9,223 bases of DNA from Bacteroidota bacterium (GCA_022560715.1 JADFSQ010000045.1:1-9223), one strand, 5' to 3'. Shown: positions 1 to 6,465, counted from the first letter of the stretch. Program-made: numbers and translations. Notes: generated from the letters alone by a model not told the origin.

Positions 1-190
1 TAATACGTCTGCCATCTACCATTTTTACTTCAACATTCATTTTTTTTGCGAGATTTGATGCTAATTTACCACCTCCATGAACCAATATTTTCTTGCCTTT
101 TATTTTTGAAAAACTTATCAGAAAACTCTCTAATGCCTTTTCATTATCGATAATATTTCCTCCTATTTTTATAATTTTTAGTGTTTTCAT
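1..190 (-). CDS. argB: Acetylglutamate (N-acylglutamate) kinase, N-terminal part, cut by window edge
   Basis: This is the N-terminal 63 residues of the kinase that phosphorylates the gamma-carboxylate of N-acylglutamate, the second step of arginine synthesis. The start is the ATG at 190, giving MKTLKIIKIGGN. The KIGG motif (residues 8-11) and VHGGGK (37-42) are the glycine-rich phosphate-binding motifs of the amino acid kinase family. VDGRRI at the cut end matches the start of the substrate-binding region. The rest of the gene lies left of the window. It follows argF' after a 47-nt gap and is the last visible gene of the operon. Identification rests on motifs and operon position. The natural substrate could be N-succinyl- rather than N-acetylglutamate, given the carbamoyltransferase upstream. 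Confidence 0.9.
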   Translation of the reverse strand, partial: MKTLKIIKIGGNIIDNEKALESFLISFSKIKGKKILVHGGGKLASNLAKKMNVEVKMVDGRRI

Positions 191-206
191 TTTTTTAAGA
201 TGGAAT

Positions 207-228
207 AGGTTTCGACTACGCTCAACCT
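207..228. repeat. Short imperfect palindrome in the argF'/argB gap
   Basis: AGGTT (207-211) and AACCT (224-228) are complementary and enclose a core containing CGACTACGCTC. The core resembles the GAGCGTAGTCGAAACC-type dispersed repeat that I remember from many flavobacterial genomes; that memory is not checked here. The element fills about half of the 47-nt gap. It lacks a T-run after the stem, so it is not a convincing terminator. Confidence 0.5.
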
Positions 229-237
229 GACATTTTT

Positions 238-1173
238 TTATAAATTTTCTAATATTTGTTTTAGTACAACTTGTGCTGCATAAGTTCTATTATTTGCTTG
301 CTGAATCACTACAGATTGCTCACTATCTAAAACAGCATCTTCAACAACTACATTTCGTCGCACTGGTAAACAATGCATAAATTTTGCCTTGCCTAACTTT
401 TCTTGAGTCATCATCCAATTGGTGTCCTCATTCAATATTTGTCCATAATCATTATAACTGCTCCAATTCTTTACATATACAAAATCAGCATCTTTTAAAG
501 CGTCTTCTTGATTGTAATTAATGGGTGTGTTCTTTGTAATTTCTTGGTTTAACTCGTAGCCTTTAGGATGCGTAATACTAAAATTTATATCAATAGATTG
601 CATCATTTTTATGAATGAATTAGCAACAGCATGTGGTAAGGCTTTAGGATGTGGTGCCCACGACAAAACCACCTTTGGTTTAGGCTTAGTTTTTAACTCT
701 TCAATCGTAATAGCATCTGTTAAGGCTTGTAATGGATGTGACGTTGAACTTTCCATATTTACAATAGGTACAGAAGCATATTTTATAAAGCTATTGAGTA
801 CAAATTCTTGTTCGTCTTTTAGCCTGTCTTTTAAAGTTGGAAATGCCCTAACAGCAATAATATCGGCATATTGCGATATTACCTGTGCGGCTTCTTTAAC
901 ATGTTCAGAAGTGTTTAAATTCATTATAGTCCCATCTTCAAACTCTAAATTCCAGGTGTCGCTAACATTTAAAACCATGACTTGCATTCCCAAATTTTTT
1001 GCTGCTTTTTCTGTACTTAATCGCGTGCGTAAACTGGAATTAAAAAACAGCATCACCAAGGTTTTATACTTTCCAAATTCTGAAAACCTAAAGGGATTTT
1101 CTTTTAATTGAATAGCTTGCTGAATGGTTTCAGAAAGATTTGGTATGTCATTTATGTTTGTATATTTTTTCAT
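238..1173 (-). CDS. argF': N-acylornithine carbamoyltransferase (probably N-succinylornithine type)
   Basis: The enzyme transfers a carbamoyl group from carbamoyl phosphate to an N-acylated ornithine, giving N-acylcitrulline in the cytoplasm. The protein is 311 residues, close to my recollection of the Bacteroides fragilis N-succinylornithine enzyme. Visible motifs are the carbamoyl-phosphate loop FFNSSLRTR (43-51), MESSTSHPLQAL (140-151) in the HPxQ position, WAPHPKALP (172-180) and HCLPVRRN (267-274). The WAPHP and HCLPVRRN contexts separate this group from ordinary ornithine carbamoyltransferase. In my alignment from memory, Ser89 (NTSEH) falls on the specificity residue, which is Pro90 in the succinyl enzyme and Glu92 in the Xanthomonas acetyl enzyme. 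Ser at that place is reported to favour succinylornithine. It starts 40 nt after the argD stop. The antisense ORF at 611-1111 is a shadow. Confidence 0.93.
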   Translation of the reverse strand: MKKYTNINDIPNLSETIQQAIQLKENPFRFSEFGKYKTLVMLFFNSSLRTRLSTEKAAKNLGMQVMVLNVSDTWNLEFEDGTIMNLNTSEHVKEAAQVISQYADIIAVRAFPTLKDRLKDEQEFVLNSFIKYASVPIVNMESSTSHPLQALTDAITIEELKTKPKPKVVLSWAPHPKALPHAVANSFIKMMQSIDINFSITHPKGYELNQEITKNTPINYNQEDALKDADFVYVKNWSSYNDYGQILNEDTNWMMTQEKLGKAKFMHCLPVRRNVVVEDAVLDSEQSVVIQQANNRTYAAQVVLKQILENL

Positions 1174-1177
1174 ATTT

Positions 1178-1199
1178 ATTTCCCACGAAAGTGGTGATC
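1178..1199. repeat. Small hairpin just upstream of argF'
   Basis: CCAC (1183-1186) and GTGG (1191-1194) enclose GAAA, with further partial symmetry outside. On the transcribed strand it reads CCACTTTCGTGG a few bases before the argF' start codon. It looks like a decayed copy of a TCCCACTTTCGTGGGA-type dispersed flavobacterial palindrome that I recall, but the stem is only 4 bp. It could be chance or could affect argF' translation. Confidence 0.35.
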
Positions 1200-1213
1200 T
1201 TTTTAATTGAACT

Positions 1214-2383
1214 TCAATTTTCTTTTAGACCTGTCAGGTTTTTGAAACCTGACAGGTCTAATAATTCTTTTTCAAGTGCTTTAAATAACACATCGATATG
1301 ATGCTTCTGAATAGTTAATGGAGGAAGTATTCTCAATACATCAGGGTTTTTAGCACTTCCTGTAAATATATGATGCTCGAAAATGAGTTTTTTTCGCAAT
1401 TCTGAAACATTAAAATCGAACTCTAATCCTAACATTAAACCTCTTCCTTTAACTGATTTTAAATTAGAAAGTGATTTTGCTTTTTCTTTAAAATACCTTG
1501 AAACATCTTTTGCGTTTTGCATTAAATTTTCGCTTTCTAAAACATTTAAAACGGCTAATGATGCAGCACAGGCTAAATGATTTCCACCAAAGGTGGTGCC
1601 TAATAATCCCAAAGACGCTTCGATGTTTGGATGAATTAAAATCCCTCCAATGGGAAATCCATTTCCCATACCTTTTGCCATCGAAATAATATCGGGAGTA
1701 ATGTTGTGTTTCTGAAATGCGAAAAAATCGCCTGTTCTTCCAAACCCAGATTGTACCTCATCTACAATTAAAAGTGAATTGTATTTTTTACATAATTTGC
1801 TTAAACCTTGGTAAAATTCGGTTGTGCTTTCATCTAATCCTCCAATACCTTGTATAATTTCTATTATAACAGCACAAACATCGTTTTTAACTAATGCTTT
1901 TTCAACAGAAACGAGATCACCTAATTCTATAAATTCAACTTCCTGTTGTGCATTTAAAGGTGCTATAATTTTGGGGTTATCGGTTGCTGCAACTGCTGCT
2001 GACGTTCGACCATGAAACGAATTTTTAAAAGCAATTACTTTCTTTTTCCCTGTATGAAATGAGGCTAATTTTAGTGCATTTTCATTCGCTTCAGCTCCAG
2101 AATTACATAAAAATAATTGATACGCTTCACATTTAGATAGTTTTCCTAATGTTAAAGCTAATTTAACCTGTAAAGGATTTTGAATGGAGTTACTATAAAA
2201 CCCGATTTTACTCACTTGCTCACTAATACTATTGACATATTCAGGATGTGAATGACCTATAGAAATCACAGCATGTCCACCATACAAGTCTAAATATTTT
2301 GTGCCCTTTTCGTCAAAAACATACACATCTTTAGCTTTTACAGGAGTAATATCGAACAAAGGATATACATTAAATAGGCTCAT
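1214..2383 (-). CDS. argD: Acetylornithine/succinylornithine aminotransferase, PLP-dependent class III
   Basis: The enzyme reversibly transaminates N-acylglutamate semialdehyde to N-acylornithine with PLP, using glutamate as amino donor. Of its 389 residues, the motifs are YGGHAVISIGHSHP (34-47), the phosphate-contacting NSGAEAN (94-100), HGRT (124-127), VDEVQSGFGRTG (207-218) with the PLP-contacting Asp208, the Schiff-base lysine Lys237 in SMAKGMGNGFPIGG, TTFGGNHLAC (263-272) and the carboxylate-binding Arg351 in RILPPL. The ATG overlaps the proC stop by 4 nt, indicating translational coupling. The last residues (DLSGFKNLTGL region) are encoded by the palindrome at 1226-1260 and probably replace the ancestral end near KALEKEL. 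Free ornithine aminotransferase (RocD) is a related alternative, but operon context favours ArgD. Confidence 0.9.
   Translation of the reverse strand: MSLFNVYPLFDITPVKAKDVYVFDEKGTKYLDLYGGHAVISIGHSHPEYVNSISEQVSKIGFYSNSIQNPLQVKLALTLGKLSKCEAYQLFLCNSGAEANENALKLASFHTGKKKVIAFKNSFHGRTSAAVAATDNPKIIAPLNAQQEVEFIELGDLVSVEKALVKNDVCAVIIEIIQGIGGLDESTTEFYQGLSKLCKKYNSLLIVDEVQSGFGRTGDFFAFQKHNITPDIISMAKGMGNGFPIGGILIHPNIEASLGLLGTTFGGNHLACAASLAVLNVLESENLMQNAKDVSRYFKEKAKSLSNLKSVKGRGLMLGLEFDFNVSELRKKLIFEHHIFTGSAKNPDVLRILPPLTIQKHHIDVLFKALEKELLDLSGFKNLTGLKEN
1226..1260. repeat. Perfect 16-bp palindrome (3-nt loop) inside the 3' end of argD
   Basis: TAGACCTGTCAGGTTT (1226-1241) and its exact reverse complement AAACCTGACAGGTCTA (1245-1260) flank a 3-nt loop. 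The same architecture occurs at 3196-3230. The element lies wholly inside the argD reading frame and encodes roughly its last 15 residues apart from the final few. No T-run follows on the transcribed strand, so it is unlikely to be an intrinsic terminator. Confidence 0.9.
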
Positions 2384-3180
2384 AATTGGTCCGTTTTTAT
2401 ACTGTTAATTTTATTGAAAGATGTTACCATACCTTGAATAAGCGACGAGCTTAATCCTTTGTGTTCCATTTCGTTTAAGCCTTCAATAGTACAGCCTTTT
2501 GGCGTAGTTACTTTATCTATTTCCTGCTCTGGATGGTTACCCGTTGTGATTAATAAATTGGCAGCACCCTCACAAGTATGCATCGCAAGTTCTTGAGCTT
2601 CTTTGGCATCAAAACCTAATTGAATTGCTGCCTGGGTTGTGGCTCTAATCAATCGCATCCAAAAGGCAATTCCGCTGGCGCAAATTACTGTTGCAGCTTG
2701 CATTTGACTTTCTGGAATAGAGATAGAAGTTCCTAAACGATTAAAAATAGCTTCGGCAATTTTAATACGTTTCTTGCCATTTTCATTAACACATATACAG
2801 GTCATAGATTTTCCGACAGCAATGGCAGTATTTGGCATGGCTCGAATTATAAATTGCTCCTGACCAACAACAGCTTCTATTCTTGAAATTGTAAAACCAG
2901 TAATTGTAGAAATTATGATATGATTCTCGTTTAAAAAAGGTGCAATGTCTTTTAAAATAGATTCAAAATGTGCAGGCTGAACAGCAAAAATCAGAATGTC
3001 TGAATGTTTAACTGCTTTTACATTATCTGAAGTAATAATCACATTTTTGTAGCCTTCAAAATCTTGGATGCTTTCAATATTTCTTTTTGTTAAATACAAT
3101 GTCGTAATTGCATTGGTGGTAATCAATCCTTTTGCAATGGATTGTCCTAAATTTCCTGTTCCTATTATTGCTATTTTCAT
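2380..3180 (-). CDS. proC: Pyrroline-5-carboxylate reductase family protein
   Basis: The family reduces 1-pyrroline-5-carboxylate to proline with NAD(P)H in the cytoplasm. The 266-residue protein starts with a Rossmann fold, IIGTGNLGQS (5-14), followed by AVQP (66-69), the MPNTA motif (115-119) and the family signature VTTPKGCTIEGLNEME (224-239). The segment that is SGSGPAY in canonical enzymes reads CASGIAFW here (167-174), so this copy is divergent near the substrate and dimer region. It lies between argC and argD. A 57-nt gap with a strong palindrome separates it from argC, and it overlaps argD by 4 nt (ATGA). No proA or proB is seen, so a role linking arginine intermediates to proline is inference. 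Confidence 0.88.
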   Translation of the reverse strand: MKIAIIGTGNLGQSIAKGLITTNAITTLYLTKRNIESIQDFEGYKNVIITSDNVKAVKHSDILIFAVQPAHFESILKDIAPFLNENHIIISTITGFTISRIEAVVGQEQFIIRAMPNTAIAVGKSMTCICVNENGKKRIKIAEAIFNRLGTSISIPESQMQAATVICASGIAFWMRLIRATTQAAIQLGFDAKEAQELAMHTCEGAANLLITTGNHPEQEIDKVTTPKGCTIEGLNEMEHKGLSSSLIQGMVTSFNKINSIKTDQL

Positions 3181-3195
3181 AATTTAATTGTTTTT

Positions 3196-3230
3196 CAGAC
3201 CTCACAGGTTTCTAAAACCTGTGAGGTCTG
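3196..3230. repeat. Perfect 16-bp palindrome (3-nt loop) in the argC/proC gap
   Basis: CAGACCTCACAGGTTT (3196-3211) and AAACCTGTGAGGTCTG (3215-3230) are exact reverse complements around CTA. It matches the 1226-1260 copy in arm length and loop length, and in 13 of 16 arm positions; the three differences are matched in the opposite arm. It occupies most of the 57-nt gap and ends 15 nt before the proC ATG. No T-run follows on the transcribed strand. Confidence 0.92.
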
Positions 3231-3237
3231 GTTTGTG

Positions 3238-4215
3238 CTAAAAAAAATTTGCTTTTAGTTGCAACCCTTCCGTTTCTTCAAAACCAAACATTAAATTCAT
3301 GTTTTGAATGGCTTGACCAGAAGCACCTTTTAATAAATTATCTATTATACTTGTGATTAATAATTTGTTATTGTGTTTATGTAAATGAATCAAACATTTG
3401 TTGGTATTAACTACTTGTTTTAAATGCAATTCCTCATCTGAAACAAAGGTGAATACTGCATCTTTATAAAACGATTTATACATCGCTTTTGCGTCTTCTA
3501 AACTTCCTTCAAAATTGGTGTACGCCGTAGCAAAAATTCCTCTTGAAAAATTTCCTCTGTTTGGCATAAAAAGAATTTCTGAAGAAAAAGCATCTTGCAA
3601 TTGCTTAACGCTTTGATTTATCTCTCCTAAATGCTGATGCGTAAAAGGTTTGTAATACGAAAAATTATTATCTCTCCACGTAAAATGCGTGGTTTTAGAT
3701 AAGGATATTCCTGCTCCTGTAGCTCCAGTTACTGCATTTACATGTACATCATTGCTTAATAACTCCCAATTTGCTAAAGGCAGTAATGCTAACTGAATAG
3801 CAGTAGCAAAACAGCCAGGGTTTGCTATATAATTTGTATTTACTATAGCGTCTTTTTGTAATTCTGGCAAGCCATATACAAAGGTGTTATCTTGAAATAT
3901 TGCATCAGATTTTAATCTAAAATCGTTACCTAAATCGATGATTTTAGTATGCTTTGAAAATGTTTGCTGTTCTAAAAATGCTTTTGAGTTTCCATGTCCT
4001 AAACATAGAAATAGTACATCAACTTCGGTATTCACTTCATTAGTAAAATTTAGATTTGTTGTACCAACTAAATCCTGGTGAACAGCACTAATTTTATTTC
4101 CAGCGTTAGATGTACTATATACAAAATTGATTCCAGCTTTAGGATGAAAAATTAGCAATCTAATTAATTCTCCTGCTGTATAACCTGCGCCTCCTATTAT
4201 TCCTACTTTAATCAT
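3238..4215 (-). CDS. argC: N-acetyl-gamma-glutamyl-phosphate reductase
   Basis: ArgC reduces N-acylglutamyl phosphate to the semialdehyde with NADPH. The 325-residue protein begins with the nucleotide-binding loop GIIGGAGYTAGELIRLL (5-21). It has the catalytic cysteine Cys135 in NPGCFATA, a VTGATGAG segment (162-169), a histidine-rich THQHLGEI (192-199) fitting the catalytic-His region, and the C-terminal GASGQAIQNMNLMFG signature around 298-312. The length is normal for the short ArgC type. The ATG lies only 2 nt after the argG stop, so coupling with argG is likely. No frame damage is seen. Like the other enzymes here it may act on a succinylated rather than acetylated substrate. Confidence 0.95.
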   Translation of the reverse strand: MIKVGIIGGAGYTAGELIRLLIFHPKAGINFVYSTSNAGNKISAVHQDLVGTTNLNFTNEVNTEVDVLFLCLGHGNSKAFLEQQTFSKHTKIIDLGNDFRLKSDAIFQDNTFVYGLPELQKDAIVNTNYIANPGCFATAIQLALLPLANWELLSNDVHVNAVTGATGAGISLSKTTHFTWRDNNFSYYKPFTHQHLGEINQSVKQLQDAFSSEILFMPNRGNFSRGIFATAYTNFEGSLEDAKAMYKSFYKDAVFTFVSDEELHLKQVVNTNKCLIHLHKHNNKLLITSIIDNLLKGASGQAIQNMNLMFGFEETEGLQLKANFF

Positions 4216-4217
4216 GA

Positions 4218-5399
4218 TTAATTATTTACTTGTCGATAAATTTTACTTTGATTGCTATAGATTTTAATAAACCCTTTAGCCTCTTCTGCTGTCCAACCTT
4301 TATTTATTTCGCCATAACTTCCAAACTTGGCATTCATTAAATCGTGCTTGGAAGTAATTCCATCTAATATAAAATGATATGGTTTTAAGGTTACAAAAAC
4401 ATCTCCAGAAACTTGTTTTTGGCTACTCTCTAAAAAAGCTTCCACATCTCTCATTACTGGATCTAAATACAGGCCTTCATGCAAATGTGTACCATACCAA
4501 TTTGACAGATAATCTTTATGTTGCAGTTGCCACTTGGTAAGCGTATGTTTTTCTAACAGATGATGTGCTTTAATAATAATCGTTGCTGCTGCTGCTTCAA
4601 AACCAACACGTCCTTTAATTCCAACAATAGTATCGCCAACATGAATATCTCTACCAATGGCATATCCGGATGCTAAATCATTCAAGACTTCAATGTTTAT
4701 CTCTGGATTATTTTCTTTTCCGTTTACAGCAATCAGTTCGCCCTTATAAAAAGTGAGTGTTACTTTTTCTTCTCCTTTTTTTTGCAATTGTGAAGGATAC
4801 GCAGATTCTGGTAAAGGTTGATGAGACGTCAAGGTTTCCTCACCTCCAACACTTGTTCCCCAAAGTCCCTTGTTGATCGAATATTTAGCTTTTTGCCAAG
4901 ACATGTCAACCCCATTTTTAATTAAATAATCAATTTCTTCTTGTCGCGTTAAATTCCCATCTCTAATGGGAGTAATAATTTCAATTTCTGGTGCTAAAGT
5001 TTGAAAAATTAAATCGAATCTTACTTGATCATTTCCTGCTCCTGTGCTACCATGTGCAATATACTGGGCATTGATACTTTTCGCATACTCCACAATTTCA
5101 ATAGCTTGAATAATTCGTTCGGCACTTACCGATAAAGGATACGTATTGTTTTTTAAGACATTCCCATAAATAAGATACTTCACTACTTTATTATAGTAAG
5201 TCGTAATCGCATCAATATTTTTATAGGTTGTAACACCCATTTTAAATGCTTTTGCTTCAATGACTTTAATTTCTTTTTGAGTAAATCCTCCAGTATTCAC
5301 GCTCGCAGCATGGACCTCAAACCCTTCATTTTTAGATAGATGTATTGCGCAATACGAGGTGTCTAAACCGCCACTATAGGCTAATACTAATTTTTTCAT
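4218..5399 (-). CDS. argG: Argininosuccinate synthase
   Basis: ArgG condenses citrulline and aspartate using ATP to give argininosuccinate in the cytoplasm. With the start at 5399 the protein is 393 residues and begins MKKLVLAYSGGLDTSYC, which matches the usual family N-terminus; SGGLDTS (9-15) is the ATP-pyrophosphatase loop. Further family stretches are YPLSVSAERI, HGSTGAGNDQVRFD, KGLWGTSVGGEETLTS and SSQKQVSGDVF. An in-frame ATG at 5468 would add 23 residues and overlap the upstream TAA by one base (TAATG). I prefer 5399 because the extension is mostly encoded by a repeat-like segment and is absent from the family as I know it. The TAATG overlap makes the longer form possible. It is followed 2 nt later by argC. 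Confidence 0.95.
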   Translation of the reverse strand: MKKLVLAYSGGLDTSYCAIHLSKNEGFEVHAASVNTGGFTQKEIKVIEAKAFKMGVTTYKNIDAITTYYNKVVKYLIYGNVLKNNTYPLSVSAERIIQAIEIVEYAKSINAQYIAHGSTGAGNDQVRFDLIFQTLAPEIEIITPIRDGNLTRQEEIDYLIKNGVDMSWQKAKYSINKGLWGTSVGGEETLTSHQPLPESAYPSQLQKKGEEKVTLTFYKGELIAVNGKENNPEINIEVLNDLASGYAIGRDIHVGDTIVGIKGRVGFEAAAATIIIKAHHLLEKHTLTKWQLQHKDYLSNWYGTHLHEGLYLDPVMRDVEAFLESSQKQVSGDVFVTLKPYHFILDGITSKHDLMNAKFGSYGEINKGWTAEEAKGFIKIYSNQSKIYRQVNN

Positions 5400-5442
5400 G
5401 CCCACTCTGTCGCTCTGTGACACCTCTCCCAAAGTTAGAGAA
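5400..5442. repeat. Repeat-like segment between the GNAT gene and argG
   Basis: The plus strand reads CACTCTGTCGCTCTGTGAC followed by ACCTCTCCC and AAAGTTAGAG. GTCGC (5409-5413) and GTGAC (5417-5421) can pair with one G-U wobble as plus-strand RNA, and CTCT (5424-5427) is complementary to AGAG (5437-5440). It resembles a dispersed flavobacterial repeat that I remember with CTCTGTGACACCTCTCC in it. It abuts the preferred argG start codon, is open in the argG frame, and is more G/C-rich than its surroundings. Confidence 0.45.
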
Positions 5443-5467
5443 TAGTCTGATTTTAATTGCTTTACCA

Positions 5468-6082
5468 TTACTTATTGATTTTTAAAAACAAGGTTTGTTT
5501 GATTCTTTTTAATCGATTAAAAACTTTTGATTTTATTTTTTTGTTTACTTTTTTTTCTTTTGAATTAGGGTCGAATAACATTCCTGTACATAAACACATA
5601 CTTTGTTCCGTACGTTGTAACACATCATAGTTTTTGCATGTTTGACAGCCTTTCCAAAACGATTGATCGTTTGTTAATTCTGAAAACGTAACAGGTTTAT
5701 AACCCAATGCGCTATTCATTTTCATAACTGCCAATCCTGTTGTAATGCTGAATACTTTGGCATTTGGAAACTTTGTTCTTGAATGTTCAAACACAATTTT
5801 CTTAATCTTTTTAGCAAGCCCTTGACCTCTATAATCTGGATAAACAATTAAACCTGAATTCGCGACAAACTTGCCATGATCCCATTTTTCGATATAGCAA
5901 AAGCCAGCAAATTTGTTTCCATCTAAAGCAATCACAGCATTACCGTTTTCCATTTTGGTAATGATATAATCTGGTTTACGTTTTGCAATCCCTGTTCCTC
6001 TAACTTGTGCAGCTTGAGATATAGTTTCGCAAATAATATCTGCGTAAATACTATGTGATTTATCAGCAATAACAATTTTCAT
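5468..6082 (-). CDS. GNAT-family N-acyltransferase, candidate first enzyme of arginine synthesis
   Basis: The 204-residue protein has a GNAT fold. The acyl-CoA pyrophosphate loop is visible as VYPDYRGQGLAKKI (80-93), followed by a helix and a MNSALGYKPV segment (122-131) typical of the last part of the fold. Beyond it come four clustered cysteines, Cys146, Cys149, Cys163 and Cys165 (GCQTCK and MCLCTG), which could bind a metal, then a very basic tail (about 175-204). It is the first gene of the arginine operon, and its stop overlaps a possible argG start by one base. No classical argA or argJ is visible. By position it may acylate glutamate, with acetyl- or succinyl-CoA. The GNAT call is firm; the substrate is inference. 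Regulation or modification of another protein cannot be excluded. Confidence 0.85.
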   Translation of the reverse strand: MKIVIADKSHSIYADIICETISQAAQVRGTGIAKRKPDYIITKMENGNAVIALDGNKFAGFCYIEKWDHGKFVANSGLIVYPDYRGQGLAKKIKKIVFEHSRTKFPNAKVFSITTGLAVMKMNSALGYKPVTFSELTNDQSFWKGCQTCKNYDVLQRTEQSMCLCTGMLFDPNSKEKKVNKKIKSKVFNRLKRIKQTLFLKINK

Positions 6083-6095
6083 GTGTTTGTATTTA

Positions 6096-6161
6096 TTATT
6101 TTTTAACGGTTACATGCAGTTCGCTATTAATCATTTCCTTAATTGATAAAAATTCTAACAT
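6096..6161 (-). CDS. Candidate 21-residue leader ORF upstream of the GNAT gene
   Basis: An ATG at 6161 opens a 21-codon frame starting MLEFLSIKEMINSEL and ending HVTVKK before TAA at 6096-6098. It ends 13 nt before the GNAT start and is out of frame with it. A still shorter frame, MKRAC (6172-6155), overlaps its start. The peptide has no arginine, so it is not an obvious arginine attenuator, although MKRAC has one CGA codon. No homologue is recognised. It may be chance in AT-rich DNA. Confidence 0.25.
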   Translation of the reverse strand: MLEFLSIKEMINSELHVTVKK

Positions 6162-6304
6162 GCTCGTTTCATTGTATTGATTTTAAATTAAATTATTTTG
6201 AAAAATTATGATTTGAAAAACAGAACTGGACTCACCTTAGTTCCTATACATAGAAATACACCCTAAGGGCGACGTGGGAAAAAGCGACGTACAGAAATCG
6301 TGTT

Positions 6305-6333
6305 ATTTTGAGAAATAACTAAATTTTGAGAAA
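6305..6333. repeat. 11-bp direct repeat, 18-bp period
   Basis: ATTTTGAGAAA occurs at 6305-6315 and again at 6323-6333. A near copy, ATTTTGAAAAA, is at 6195-6205. The spacing is a little under two helical turns, so it could be a pair of protein-binding half-sites, but AT-rich sequence makes chance similarity fairly easy. Confidence 0.4.
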
Positions 6334-6361
6334 ATGATATTAAAATTAATTTGTACAAAGT

Positions 6362-6465
6362 GAAAAAATAAAATTACGTAATAAAAAGTGTTACTAAATA
6401 GAAGAATTAGCGACGGCGAATGCGCAAGCGCAAACTGGGAACTGTAGTACGTATTTTATTTTTTG
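6362..6465. repeat. Inverted repeat flanking a GC-richer patch
   Basis: The left arm (6362-6380) ends AAAATTACGTA; the right arm (6448-6464) begins TACGTATTTTA. With one bulged base the arms pair over about 17 positions. The 67 bases between them hold a GC-richer run including GCGACGGCGAA and the small palindrome TGCGC-AA-GCGCA (6421-6432). It could be a MITE-like remnant or a structured RNA or DNA element; no known element is recognised. Confidence 0.45.

Noticed and set aside
611..1111. A 166-codon open frame on the plus strand opposite argF'
   Set aside because: It is the antisense shadow of a clearly conserved carbamoyltransferase and has no recognisable domain. The short plus-strand frames opposite argD and the azurin-like gene are rejected for the same reason.
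1205..1219. 15-bp palindrome AATTGAACTTCAATT overlapping the argD stop as an operator
   Set aside because: The symmetry is real (7-bp arms around one base), but it is AT-rich, lies at a gene end inside the operon, and matches no operator that I can name.
3196..3230. The strong hairpin between argC and proC as an intrinsic terminator
   Set aside because: No T-run follows the stem in the direction of transcription (it is followed by an A-rich stretch), and argC and proC belong to one functional operon. The same holds for 1226-1260.
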